The translations under genes and the position numbers were made by a program. The notes under the pieces were generated by a model, which ran no database searches, was not told where the DNA came from, and worked only from the letters and a program-made list of their open reading frames with translations. From Branchiostoma floridae (taxonomy: Eukaryota > Chordata > Leptocardii > Amphioxiformes > Branchiostomatidae), in contig NC_049986.1 in the NCBI RefSeq assembly GCF_000003815.2, forward strand, positions 8,899,487 to 8,963,486: a DNA stretch of 64,000 nt, in the 5' to 3' direction. Positions 1 to 11,700 of the stretch are shown in pieces (the stretch's first letter is position 1; every line of letters begins with the position of its first letter).

Positions 1-3000
1 CGTTTTTTCTCGATCAAGTAGGATGGAAATACCTGCTTAATAATCAGCATTGGAACGCTATGTCTAAATGTAATTGAACATTTCAGAGGGATTGTTTTAC
101 ACGTTCCTGTACAATTTTATCTTTCGTATTCCTTTCGTGTTCTTCTGGAAATGCATAGGCTTTTTTTATTCACAAAAAGCTTTTCTCTTTAATTACAGAA
201 CTTTGACTCACCATTGACACCGAAGAGGTCAAAGGAACCCTCTGCTTTCCGCTGATGACTACTGCAAAACGGACATACTCATCACCAGTCTGAAAGGGCG
301 TATGATTCCTTTGCACACCAGAAGAAATTATAATTATTATCATTGTTTCACAGATTCGAGTCCTCATCATATCAACGTAATGTCTCGGCATTAAGTTAAG
401 ACATTATGTAACTACATAATGTCTTTACAACGGCATAAAACAGGCGACTTACATTAAATGCATTAATGTTAAACATTTAAAGGCACATTACATGAATCCA
501 CATTGACAGAAGAATCATGCATCACTTTCGGAGTGCTGATAGATACATCTCTTTATAGCGCTATTCTAAGGTTGAATCCTATGTATTCTTCAATTACCTC
601 TAATGCATCTTAAGCGATATAGGCGCATTTGGGTTGCCCAAATACTTTCTTTCCTTTCTTTCCAGCAACGTGCATGTAAACTATTTGGGTTTTTTAGTCT
701 TTCTGCTGTGATGTGATAGAACCTCACACATACTATCTCCTGCTTTATATGCATGAAATCTGCCTCCCGCATCGCGCACGGATTGGTTTCTTTTACATGG
801 CAAGTGTTCTCATGAGAAACCATATTTCTTATCAACCTGTTGCTCCATGATATACACGATATGATCTACGGAAACTCCCCACACAGTATGCTAATCAATG
901 TTGGTACTTCTCAGCAAATGTGCATTTTGAAATTTTCGCCATGATGGCAAATTTAGGCAACTCAGACTGAAATTGAACTCGTTAGCATGAGAAACATCTG
1001 ATACTTGAGAAGGTTCGATAAGGTTCTAAAAAAGATAGATATGAAATTATAATGATCAACCTATTCCACGAGAAACGTTTTGAAATTGGTCAATACTTTC
1101 CATCACAACACATCTCGACTACAAACAACATGTCAACATGCTTGCTCTTACCATTCGTTATCATGTTGTTTGCTTTTTTCGCCCCAAAACTCTTTGGAAT
1201 TGCACAAAGTAAAAAGAAAAACCTTTTCGATCTATCGATTAATTGCTATCACCTTATGATTCATAGAAAAGGAATCCTTAACTATGGTGTTTAGTGCTGC
1301 TTGATGGGGCAAATGGAACTTAAATATAATATCGTTAACCAAGAATTTTAAAGAATGGCACGAAAACATTATGCAATTGTGGAACATACTAAATCAATAA
1401 ACGAATCTTGCACATTCCCTTATCAGAAAAAAAGGTGATAAGGACAATACATTCCTAAGTTTAAACCACTTAAAAGATCCTCAGAAAGAAATCTCTTATC
1501 TCCTCTAAGTTCCAATGGAAAGGACCATGGCGGTCCTACATCTAACATACAACATTCAATAAAACAGTTATGACTGTCTTGTTATGACAGTTATGACTGA
1601 CACACTTAGTAATTTAATGCACCGCTACTCCAGAGTATGTATTAAATGCTGTTATTGTTTCTCTATAAGAATGAAAGGGATATAATATTGAGTAAAACAT
1701 GGCACGGAAATCTACGTTATAGCGTTGAGTAAAGGTTTCATTCAAATTTTAACCGATCCAACAATTGCATAGTGTTATCTCGCTCGATTTGCCGAACGAT
1801 TTGTTATATATCAAGTTCGGATAGCTGATAAATTGAATTATCAGATTAGCTATGTGCTTGCGCTATCATTTAAGGCATTTAGATGATAAAATGCTTCATT
1901 ACGTTACAGTACGTAATGCTGAACGCTAGATGCCTTGCGCGCATTGGTGAAATAGTTCATTCGGTATTATCGGTTCTAAAGTATCCATAATATAATGGTA
2001 AGTTATCCATGATATTTCATGGTGAAGAATGCTTCTCGTAATATTGATCGAATAATAATAATTGTTAAATGACATTGAAGATAAAATGTAATTCTTCTGA
2101 TGGAAGTCACAAATATTGTGACCAAAGAATTGTGTTACTACAAGTGTTACTATGAGTATGAGTCTTAAGATTCCGACCCTATGATAAAATATGACTACTT
2201 GAATCATTCTTGACCGTTGAACTTTAAAATCTGTCAATAGAAAGAGTTATGCTGTGGTGATGAAGAAACAGTTTTCATTTATAACGCTTAAGAGATTGTT
2301 TACAGGCTCAAAAGAGAGAGTATGAAATGTACATAAAATGATTTCACCTCGACAATGACACTGACATTTCTGATGAGTACGCGTATCTTTGTACAACCCT
2401 GTAAAATCTCAGAGGCGTACCGTGCACACATTGTATAACTTCAATGTATAAGATACATCAAAGGGTAATATATACAACATAGCAGATTGTAAAATGTTTA
2501 TAGAATGATTCCACATCGACAATGACAATGAAATTGCTGATGAGTCAGTGTATCTTGGTACAACCCTGTAACATCTCAGAGGCGTACCTTGCACACATTG
2601 TATAACGTCAATGTATAAGATGCATCAAAGGGCAATATGTACACCATAGCAGAATGAAAGATTTTCATTTCAAGGTAATTAACGCACAGGTTTGACATTT
2701 CAACTGAAAACTAGTAACTGAATCATTCACAGCAGAACCATATAGGTAATAAATGGTAAACGACAATGATTGTGTCTTTGTTTTATTTGTCTAGGGCTCT
2801 TTGGTCTAGTTATATTAGTTGTGTTAGATATGTCCATGTACCATTCCAAGGGCATCATCTTTATTGGTAGGTCAAACATGTTTGATAATATTGAGTTGAA
2901 GTTCAATTTAGCTCAAACTATGAAAAAAATGTCAGAATCATTCTTCTCAAACATCCATAAAGCAGAAAGGCTAAAAAATCTAAAATGGTATGTTTTTATC

Positions 3001-3600
3001 GATAATAAAATGTGAAAATTCCTTAAGACATGCCTTTTAGTCTGTCATGGATTTGAACTTAGAACTTTTTTGGTTCCTGTCCGCCTGACGCCCTGCTATA
3101 CAAACCAATACTATGAGGTAAGCAGTCAGCATATTAAAAGTCCCTCCCTCCCCCAATAAAACTCGCTTCGACGGGCTAGTTGTCACAAGTAGGCATGTAT
3201 TCTGACAAAAATTCGAACAAAAATAACTTTATAGATAATTCGTATTCGTTCCATCTCAGTTGATTCTCAGGAATAGGGTTGTAAACCCCTTCATCCGCGA
3301 AAGCACGAAAATCTGGCCCTAAAACAGAGTTGCCAAGTCTACTAAAATATTCATAGGCACTTCACATTTATAGTCACACCATTTAAGAGACAATCTGTAG
3401 AAAGTATCAGGCCTCACAAGTAAATTGTTTTCTTAGTGTATTTCAACACATTTTGCAATATTTCTCACAGACAGCTAAGGAGATGACTGTGCTTTATCCT
3501 TGTCATAAGGCCACAGCAAGTAAATTTTATAGATGGCATCCTATGTACAGTGCAAAGATGGGTAAAGAAAACAAGGCTAAATTTTCATGACCTTACAAAC
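1..3600. other. Upstream sequence without recognisable gene
   Basis: AT-rich sequence. The open frames here are all short (60-103 codons), lack domain-like composition and have no convincing splice context, so I treat them as chance. A 12-bp-stem hairpin with a 2-base loop sits at 399-424. A 167-bp tandem duplication is listed separately. No promoter element could be assigned with confidence. Confidence 0.6.
2336..2665. repeat. 167-bp tandem duplication, two copies
   Basis: The motif GTACAACCCT occurs at 2391 and again at 2558, and the surrounding ~165 bases (CTCAGAGGCGTACC, ACATTGTATAAC, GATACATCAAAGGG / GATGCATCAAAGGG) repeat in the same order with scattered substitutions. Spacing is 167 bp. 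No coding potential. Confidence 0.8.
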
Positions 3601-3621
3601 CTCGCTATATATATAGCTAGT

Positions 3622-5520
3622 CAGACGAAATTTGCACATTTCCTTACCGTAGACGGTAAAACTTTGGTTGGGGCCGGTAATCTGAGCCAGTTTCATTTCC
3701 GCGGCGCCCAAACAATTCTATTCATAACTCACACAACACGATGTGAAGTCGTCGAGATGTCGACGGCGCCGAAATGCACCAGCTTGTCAGGTACGGATTG
3801 TTATTGCCACCTGGAACCTGTACGGCAATAGATCCGTATTTTCGGAGCATCACGCGATCACCTGTCTGCCAATCAGTGTAGTCCAGCTAGTCCTTCACAT
3901 TACCAAGGGTATGGAAATGAGTATGACGTTCTCGTCACGAGATCACCTCTCTGCCAATCAGTGTAGTCCAGCTAGTCCTTCACATTACCAAGAGTATGGA
4001 AATGAGTATGACGTTCTCGTCACGAGATCACCTCTCTGCCAATCAGTGTAGTCCAGCTAGTCCTTCACATTGCGACGAGTACGGAAATGGGAGGGGGGTG
4101 GCTTGACGTTCTCGTGACGATTGCGCAATGGCAACGGTTCAACTGATTTACGCAGGTGCCTGTCACATCACACCTACTCCTCTATTGTTAGTAAACATCA
4201 ACCCACTCACAAGCCAACATTGCGTGTTGGTCCTATCTACCTTTGAATAGAACGGTTTTGCGACTTTCTCGTAACAGGTGAATACATGTACATTTGTACA
4301 AGAGTGTTGGTTTCGGTGGTGGCGCATATAATTCTACAGAACATCGTGTAATAAAAGTAACAAAAGTGGTTGCTGATATTTCAACGATATTGCATTTGAT
4401 CCCTGTATTTACACTTCGGCACAGTGTTTGTTTTTAAGTCTTGGATGGTTTCTAAAATAGCCGAAATTGGCTGGGCATTTGTTCATCTCGGCTATGAAAA
4501 TCAATAACAAAAACAGTTCATAACGCAGAGTACGGTGGAGATATCACTTTTGTATATTTTCATACGCTTGCTATGTTTTCACTGACGTCTGTTATTGAAG
4601 ATACAGATAAAGATAAAGTTGTCAAAATACGGCGAAATCAATTATTCCCGACGTAGTCGTGCTATTTCTGTTCAACAGTAAACTAAGAACCTTCCATGAT
4701 ACCATCTTTTTGTCATCCGTAGAAACACGGAAAGCTTAGAAAAATATGCAAAGTAATAAGTCCACCCTAACCTACGTTATGAAATGTTTTGGTTACTGAT
4801 TTTCATAGTAAAGATGAATGGTCTCCTGTCACTCTGCCACCATTTCAGGAGCAAGCCAAGACTTAAAAACAAATACTGTACCGGGGTGTCAATACATGGG
4901 TCAAAAGCAATATCGTTTAAAAATATGTTTTGGTACTTTGATTGAATTATGTTCGGCAAAACGATGCACACTTTTCTCTATTTTAACAGTCTTGCTCCTT
5001 TTGCGGTATGCCATTATACATGTATACACCTGATACGAACGAGTCACAAAACCACTCTCATAAAAGGTAGATAGGACAAAGAAATGATGTTGGCCCGTGC
5101 CTGGATTGTTGTTTACTGACAATAGACAAGTGCGTGCGATGAGAAAAACACCTGCAGAGATCAGTTGAGCCGTTGACATTACGTAATCGTCACGAGAACG
5201 TCCGATTTCTCATTTTCCGTACTCGTGGCAATGGCAACAACAAGATAGACTGCACTGATTGGCAGAGAGGTGATCTCGTGATGCTTCGAAAAAACGAATC
5301 TATTGCCGTACAGTTTCCAGGCGACATTACAATCCGTACCTGACAGGCTGGTGCATTTCGACGTCGTCTCTCGACGACTTCACATCGTGTTGTGTGAGTT
5401 GTGAATAGAATTGTTGGGGCGCCGCGGAACTGACACTGGTTCAGATCGCCGGCCCCATCCAAAGTTTCACCTTCATAAAAGACACGGCCTACGGTAAGAA
5501 ACGTGTACATTTCGTCGGAT
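3622..5520. repeat. Long imperfect inverted repeat (foldback element) upstream of exon 1
   Basis: The left arm (about 3622-4330) and the reverse complement of the right arm (about 5010-5520) share long blocks in order: GACGAAAT..CAC.TTTC.TTACCGTA, AACTTTGG.TGGGGCCGG, CAACACGATGTGAAGTCGTC, TGTCAGGTACGGATTGT, TGTACGGCAATAGAT and CTCTGCCAATCAGTG. The arms also share a block beginning AACGG.TCAACTGAT and ending near CAGGTG.ATACATGTA. The centre lies near 4600-4750. The left arm has an internal 85-bp repeat absent from the right arm. This could be a foldback transposon or an old inverted duplication. It ends under 200 bp before the predicted first coding exon, so it may overlap the promoter or 5' UTR. 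Confidence 0.75.
3856..4080. repeat. 85-bp tandem repeat inside the left arm, about 2.7 copies
   Basis: GATCACCT starts at 3856, 3941 and 4026, exactly 85 bp apart. Each is followed by CTGCCAATCAGTGTAGTCC, AGCTAGTCCTTCACATT and a G-rich tail with GGAAATGAGTATGACG in the first two units. The right arm holds one unit only, so the expansion followed formation of the palindrome. Confidence 0.85.
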
Positions 5521-5701
5521 TTGTGTTTTTACGGTAATTTCCATTGTTATTTTCCCTCGGGCAAATTTTATGTTTTCATGAATATCTGGATGGACAATTT
5601 AGCTCTACAAATCTTTTTATATACATATTTTACATGCAATGCGGCGCAATGCTATCGTTAACAGGTGGTATTTTTTCTGTTTTCACAGCAACGTCAGAAG
5701 C

Positions 5702-5768
5702 ATGAAGTGGACTGTGTTGGTCTCGGCTCTTCTGCTGTCCACCTTCGTCGGTGGGACAAGTGCACAGG
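5702..5768 (+). CDS. Exon 1: start codon and signal peptide
   Basis: ATG at 5702 opens a typical secretory signal: [14 protein letters not shown], then small residues and GTSAQ, with cleavage likely just after GTSA. The exon ends CAG-G followed by donor GTAGGT (5769), leaving phase 1, which matches the AC at the start of the next TIL exon to make an Asp codon. A TTTTCACAG acceptor ends at 5688, so the 5' UTR may be split by another intron upstream. The start is supported by the hydrophobic segment; transcription start not located. Confidence 0.75.
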
Positions 5769-8700
5769 GTAGGTGTGGATATCAATGATTTCAATGTGCA
5801 GCAAGGATAGTTTGAGCGCCCCTAAGTTGCTGTGACTTGGGGGAAATAAGCTGTACAATATTTTACTGCGGTAGGATACTAAAAAATATTTTGGACCAGA
5901 TTAATGTCATGAAAAATTCTATACACATTTTGATCAGAAGGGTTAGCGACGTGCCCATTTTGTCCGAAATAAAAATTGTGCAATAAATTAAATCCGAACC
6001 AACCAAATTGGCCAGTCAACCACGCAGGTAACAGCAAGTTCAGTAAACAATCCGGCCGCTCGACCCAGGGAGCCAAAAAATGGTTCAGCCAGCAAAACCG
6101 CACTAATCCAGGAGCACACCAGATCTGCAGAGAGCGGGGTGAGCCACCAAGCTCGTCGTCCTGAAAGCCGCCAATAACCACCGCCCAGGGGTTATCCATG
6201 CATGAAGTCACGAGGGAACAAGTCGGGGAAACTTGCTGAAACTGCTCCGAGATCCACCCAATAACCGCCCAAATCCGTCACAGAAATCTAAATATCGGCC
6301 AGGGAGCCACTCAGCCGCACAGTAGTAAACCAGGAGCCGCTCATGACCCACCCGGACACTACCGAAACGGCCCGCCCAGAAATAGTCCATGAAACTGCTG
6401 AAAAACGGTCACTCTACAATTGCCTGATCCTACTTAGTGTACGTACCTCCCAGGAACAGATCAGAGAGAACTGCCCAGAAGTTGGCCATGGAGACACCGA
6501 GGTATCGTGCAGGATCCATCAAAACGCTCATTAACCGGCCAGGGAGCTGCATCGCGCAGAAATGGACCGTGACATCGCGCACGAGTCACACAGGGACCGC
6601 CCATGAATAGAACGCGGAGCCTCCCAGGAATCGACAGGGGAGTCGCCTACGAATCTCTCAGGGAGCCACCCAGAAATCACTCAGCGATTTAATCAGGATT
6701 CATACAGGAAGCCACAAAGGAATGGACAACTGAGCCACCCAGGAATAGATAAGGTAGCCGCCCAGAACTAGGACAGGCTATTGCAGTCGAGGAATCCGAT
6801 CTGTGCGTCACACAGGAACCGGTCAGGGAACATCCCAGGAATCGACCAGGGAGTGACACTGAATTGAAATAGGTTGGGGCGCCGCCCAGTCATTTACCGA
6901 CACCCAAGGATCACATGTACGCTCCTTTTCACGCACCCTGTTACAGGTTTTATGGTTTCGATTTTTTACTTGGAAAGGAGATAAAACCCTGTTTAATTTC
7001 AGAATGCCATAGACATTTGAAGACGTTGATAAACAGCACACAAGTAGGCAGTTTTGGCTTGAGATATTGCGGAATGCAAGTGTAAATTTGCTGCCTTGGT
7101 TGATATGTTCGAATGAAGATGAAGTGGTGACTGTGACCCGACGGTTTGTAATAGAATGGGAATTGCTCATACCTGATGTACCTCACAAATGGTCCGTCCT
7201 AAATACAACACACGGGCACTATTTTGGGCCGGATGATGCAGAAAGTGTCTGTTAAAAAGGATCAGCACAAGACAGACACGTGTCAGGTACATATTTCAGA
7301 AAACATTGTGGATTATGGCTCTTGTTTATGTAAACCCAGAATGGCAGGGGTTCCGTGAGCTGGGTACTCACCACTACATGAAGCCAACTCGTCATATGAT
7401 ATTATATTATGATATATTTATTGTTCATCATGCAATAAACATCATTATTGATATGATAGTACTAGTTGCGTAGGAAACTCAGTTCCTGTGATCGAGGATT
7501 ATGGCGTAATTATATGGCATTGTGTTGAGACGGTTCCTGTATGACAATTCATTTTCAAATCAAAATCAAGGTGTTCATTTGACTTTGATTATGATTGCTC
7601 TTGGGCTTTGCTATACGGAAAATCTGCAACATTTATGTACATCATTTGCAGGGCTTGTCCATTGTCAAAGCCTATTTCACATGTGTATGGTTAATTCTCA
7701 TATCGAATGTTTTCACAGGTATATCAGCAAGAATGTCGCTTCATGTTTTCATTACTAAATGTACCAGTTTTTGTTTTTGCTTTGACAGTATAACATTTTC
7801 ATTTCGTTGTACATTGCAGTTTACGAGTGTAACGTTAACAATAACAGAAACACCAGTCGTTTTATTCAACTCTTGGGTCATCTAGGGAAAACTTATTTTT
7901 TTCTTGCGCCATATAACAGTTCAATAGGTCTATCATTACATATCATGTCTATCATGTTGCTCAACAACTTGGAGCAAAGTAAAGGTCCTCATTGAGTTCA
8001 TCTTTTCACTGGTGTCACTGTATAATACACTTTTGTCTTAGTGTGGCATTTGTGTATCGTTTGTACGGTAAGTTAGTTGCAGGTGGTCTTTTTTTCGTTG
8101 AAAGCTGTAGTTTGCATACACTGAAATTATTTCGTTTGTCTTGTAGACTTTGCCTTATAGACTTTCACCTCGTTTCATCGGGGAAGATTAAAAATTCCAA
8201 ATATTCTCATGCACCATCTAACACACATCTTTTGGGCTCTTGTTTAATACCAAATGTATTTTGCCAAAGATATAGAGGTGATGCTACATTGAAGTTGTGT
8301 TTAACAATGTAAAACTGAAATGCAACAGGACAAAGTTTTCAGCACCATATTCTAGCTACTAGTATATAGATACTAATTGTACCAGCACACTTTTGTTTAT
8401 TTCAACAGGAATGGGGAGAATATATTATTGGAAAAAACAGTTTTAAACCATTTTTGTCACTCAGATGTCGACTAGAAAATGTTATATCCTTAACCAGTGC
8501 TATCAGTTGGCCAAACAAAAGGCTAGGGTCTGTGGGTTTTTGTTCGGGTCTGTCGGATGTTACCGTAAATACAAGAATTCTTTTCTTGTGCATGAATATG
8601 GCATTGTGTCACAGCTACAGGTTTTATGGTTGCGTCTGCTCCACTAGGAAGGGAGACCCAGTTCTATTTTAGACTGACAAAAACATTTTAAAGACGTTGT

Positions 8701-11700
8701 TAAGCAACATCAAACAAACAGTTTGATCGGCACAAGACAGAGCTAACGTATGAAATACATTGTGTCAAAAACATTGTGGATTCTGGCTGTTGTTTATGTA
8801 AACATAATGCTAGTGGTTCCACGATCGATATATCGCGCGAACACAGTAAAATCACAGAGGAGTCGTTTCTATGCTGAAGCAGCTGAACAACCACGCTCTT
8901 GCTGTTGCATGAGTTTTTGCGATGTGGTTGATGATGTATGTGAGAGTTGAATAAGAAATTAAACTCTGTTCCGGCGACCATTTATTTGAGATCAAATATA
9001 TGGCATTGTGTTGTGTCTTGCATCATCTTTTCTTCACATTAACACCAGGTGTTCATTTGACTTGGGTAATGATTGTTTGTATGCACTTGCTACATGGCAA
9101 ATCCAGCATTTTATTGGTCATCAATTAAAAGGTTTGTCCATTGTCAATAGATAATATTTATTCACGTATATCTCATTCTCATGTTGAATAATTGATGTTT
9201 TAACCGGTACTTACCAACAAGTCACTTCGTGTTTTCCTGACTGGAATGTATCTATTGTATCTAGTGTATCTATTTTACATTTTCACATATTCAAACATTT
9301 TCAAGTCTTGTTTCTCGTACACTGCAGTTTACGAATTTAAGTATAAAACCAACACCAGTGGCTTTATTTGGCTTTGGTAGTCACTTCTTGGGTCGCCCTA
9401 CTAGAGAAATCCTCTCTTTTCTGGACCACATAGCAGTTTAACACGTGTTTTATTGTTGACATCATGTTACTTCTCAACTTGGAGCAAGGTGAAGTTCTGT
9501 CTTTAGATTTTTTACTGATGTCTTCTTATGTCCACGTTTTCATAGTATGATATATGCATGCACGGTTACATGAAATCGGTTACCCTTTCCTTAAAAAAAT
9601 ATTTGTACGGTAGATTATCTACCTACCTACCTAGTCCCTTGACATCCAGGTCGTTGGGGGGACAAGGTAGCCATGAAGATAGAGAGTTGCCTCCAGGTTC
9701 GTCTTTCCCTAGCCAGGGTTATCCTCTCCTGTAGGTTGAGGGCCGTCCAGTCAAAGGTGGAGCAAAATGTTTCAGTACACTTGACTTGATCAGTGGATAT
9801 CACCAGGTAGAATTGGAGGAGCAAGATAAGGAGAAGACAGTATTCAGTACACACCTAGGCTTGTTCGAGTTCAATACTCTCCCGATGGGACTCACCAACG
9901 CGCCCGAATCGTTTGAGCGTCTCATGGACTTTGTGCTGGCGGGATTATGTTGGTCATCATGCCTGGTGTATTTAGACGATATCATCGTCTGTAGGAGAAC
10001 GTTCGAAGAGCATTGGGACAGACTAGAAGTCGTCTTAAAGAGACTATAGAATGCTGGTCTGAAGGTCAAGACATCCAAGTGCCAGTTACTGCGAGAGAGG
10101 GTGTCGTTCCTTGGGAATCTTGTGAGTGCGAAGGGAGTTGAGACAGAACATGCGAAAGCCCAAGCAGTTACAGATTGGCCAATACCAAGTACTAGAGGGG
10201 AGCTTCGGTCGTTCTTTGGCTTTTGCTCTTATTGTCGTAATTTGTCAAGAACTTCTCAACTATTGCGGCACCTTTACACAAATTGGCCAATAGCAGCGCA
10301 GATCAGTTTGTCTGGGGAGGAAGAATGCAGAATCTCCACTCAGTTAAAGCAGAAACTTACCGAGTCTTCCACCTTAGCATTCTCTGACTTTCGACGGAGG
10401 TCCATGATACTGTGCTATATATAGAATTTTTTTTTTTTTGTACCACAAATGACACAAGTAAACTACAAATAGTGGTCCCGGGGAAGCTACAACGACGTGT
10501 GCTCCGAGAATGTCACGGGGGAGCACTTAGTGGACATCTGGGCGTGGGCAGGACACTCCTTAGGGTGAGGGAGCGATTCTACTGGTACGGTTTTGGTATT
10601 GATGTTGAAGTACACGTCAGAGGGTGTGCGGAGTGTGCCAAGAGGAAATCCGGAGACTAGAGAGGACGAGCTCCATTGGTACCATCAGCTCCAGGGTTTC
10701 GCTGGGAGAGAATTGCGATGGATTTCATGGGTCCGTTTCCGCCGACGGAAAAGGGAAACAAGCACATTCTTGTCATATCAGATTATGCAAGTGAGGCGGT
10801 TGCCCTCCCAAATCAGGAAGCACCCACAGTCGTCGCAGCTCTGATAGATACCTGGATAACCAGATTTGGTATTCCCTAAGAGCTGCATAGCAATCAAGGA
10901 AGGAATTTTGATTCTAAAATAGTGCAAGCCATGTGTGAAGAGAACAAAAGCAGAACTTCCGCCTACCATCCGAATGGGAATGGGATGGTGGAACGATTCA
11001 ACCGCACAGTCTGTCAGATTATCAAAATGTATGTGAATGATAGCCACAACAATTGGGACTCAAGGTTACAACCCGCGCTGTTTGCCTATAGGACAAGTGT
11101 TCACACCAGCACGGGATATACCGCTTTCTTCTTAACCTACGGTGAAGAGGCGAGAATACCCGCAGACATAATGTGACCTGTCCCAAGGTTGGGAGAAGTA
11201 GGCAATGGTAACAGCCAAGCATAAGTGGTAAGAGACGAGCTGGCACTGGCCTATGATAGACCGAGGCAAAACATGACAGCCGCGCTTAGGCGGCAGAAAG
11301 AAGTATACAACCGACACTGTCATGGAAAAGGGTTTGAAGTTGGAGACCGAGTGTGGCTTACTGCGCCAGCAACCCCCCGGGGTATGAGCAAGAAATTCTA
11401 CCCCAAGTGGCAGGGTCCATACCGAGTTGTCAAGAAGCTCTCTCTGGTGACGTACAGAATTCAGAGTGAAAGAGGCAGGAAACGTACAATAGTGCATTTC
11501 AACAGGCTGAAACCCTGCCAGGCACAGCCTGATGAAGAGGAAGAAGCAGGGGCAGAGGCTGCGGAGACAGAGGTGCAGGAGGAGTTAGAACCGGAGGAGG
11601 TAGAGTCCCAGGATTGGGTACAGTGTGATGGCTGTGATACCTGGAGAAGGCTGTCTCCGGAACAGGAGTGTAACCGGGGAATCAGGCGAGGTCAAGGAAG

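Noticed and set aside
3000-3130. Possible tRNA or tRNA-derived SINE on the minus strand (GTTCAAATCC like a B box at 3049-3058)
   Set aside because: No cloverleaf could be drawn: the acceptor stem does not pair and no clear A box or anticodon arm is present. A SINE relic is possible but unsupported.
5976-6534. Open frames on both strands over the minisatellite
   Set aside because: Repeat-driven; composition follows the unit CAGGGAGCC..CCCAGGAATC and no domain is visible.
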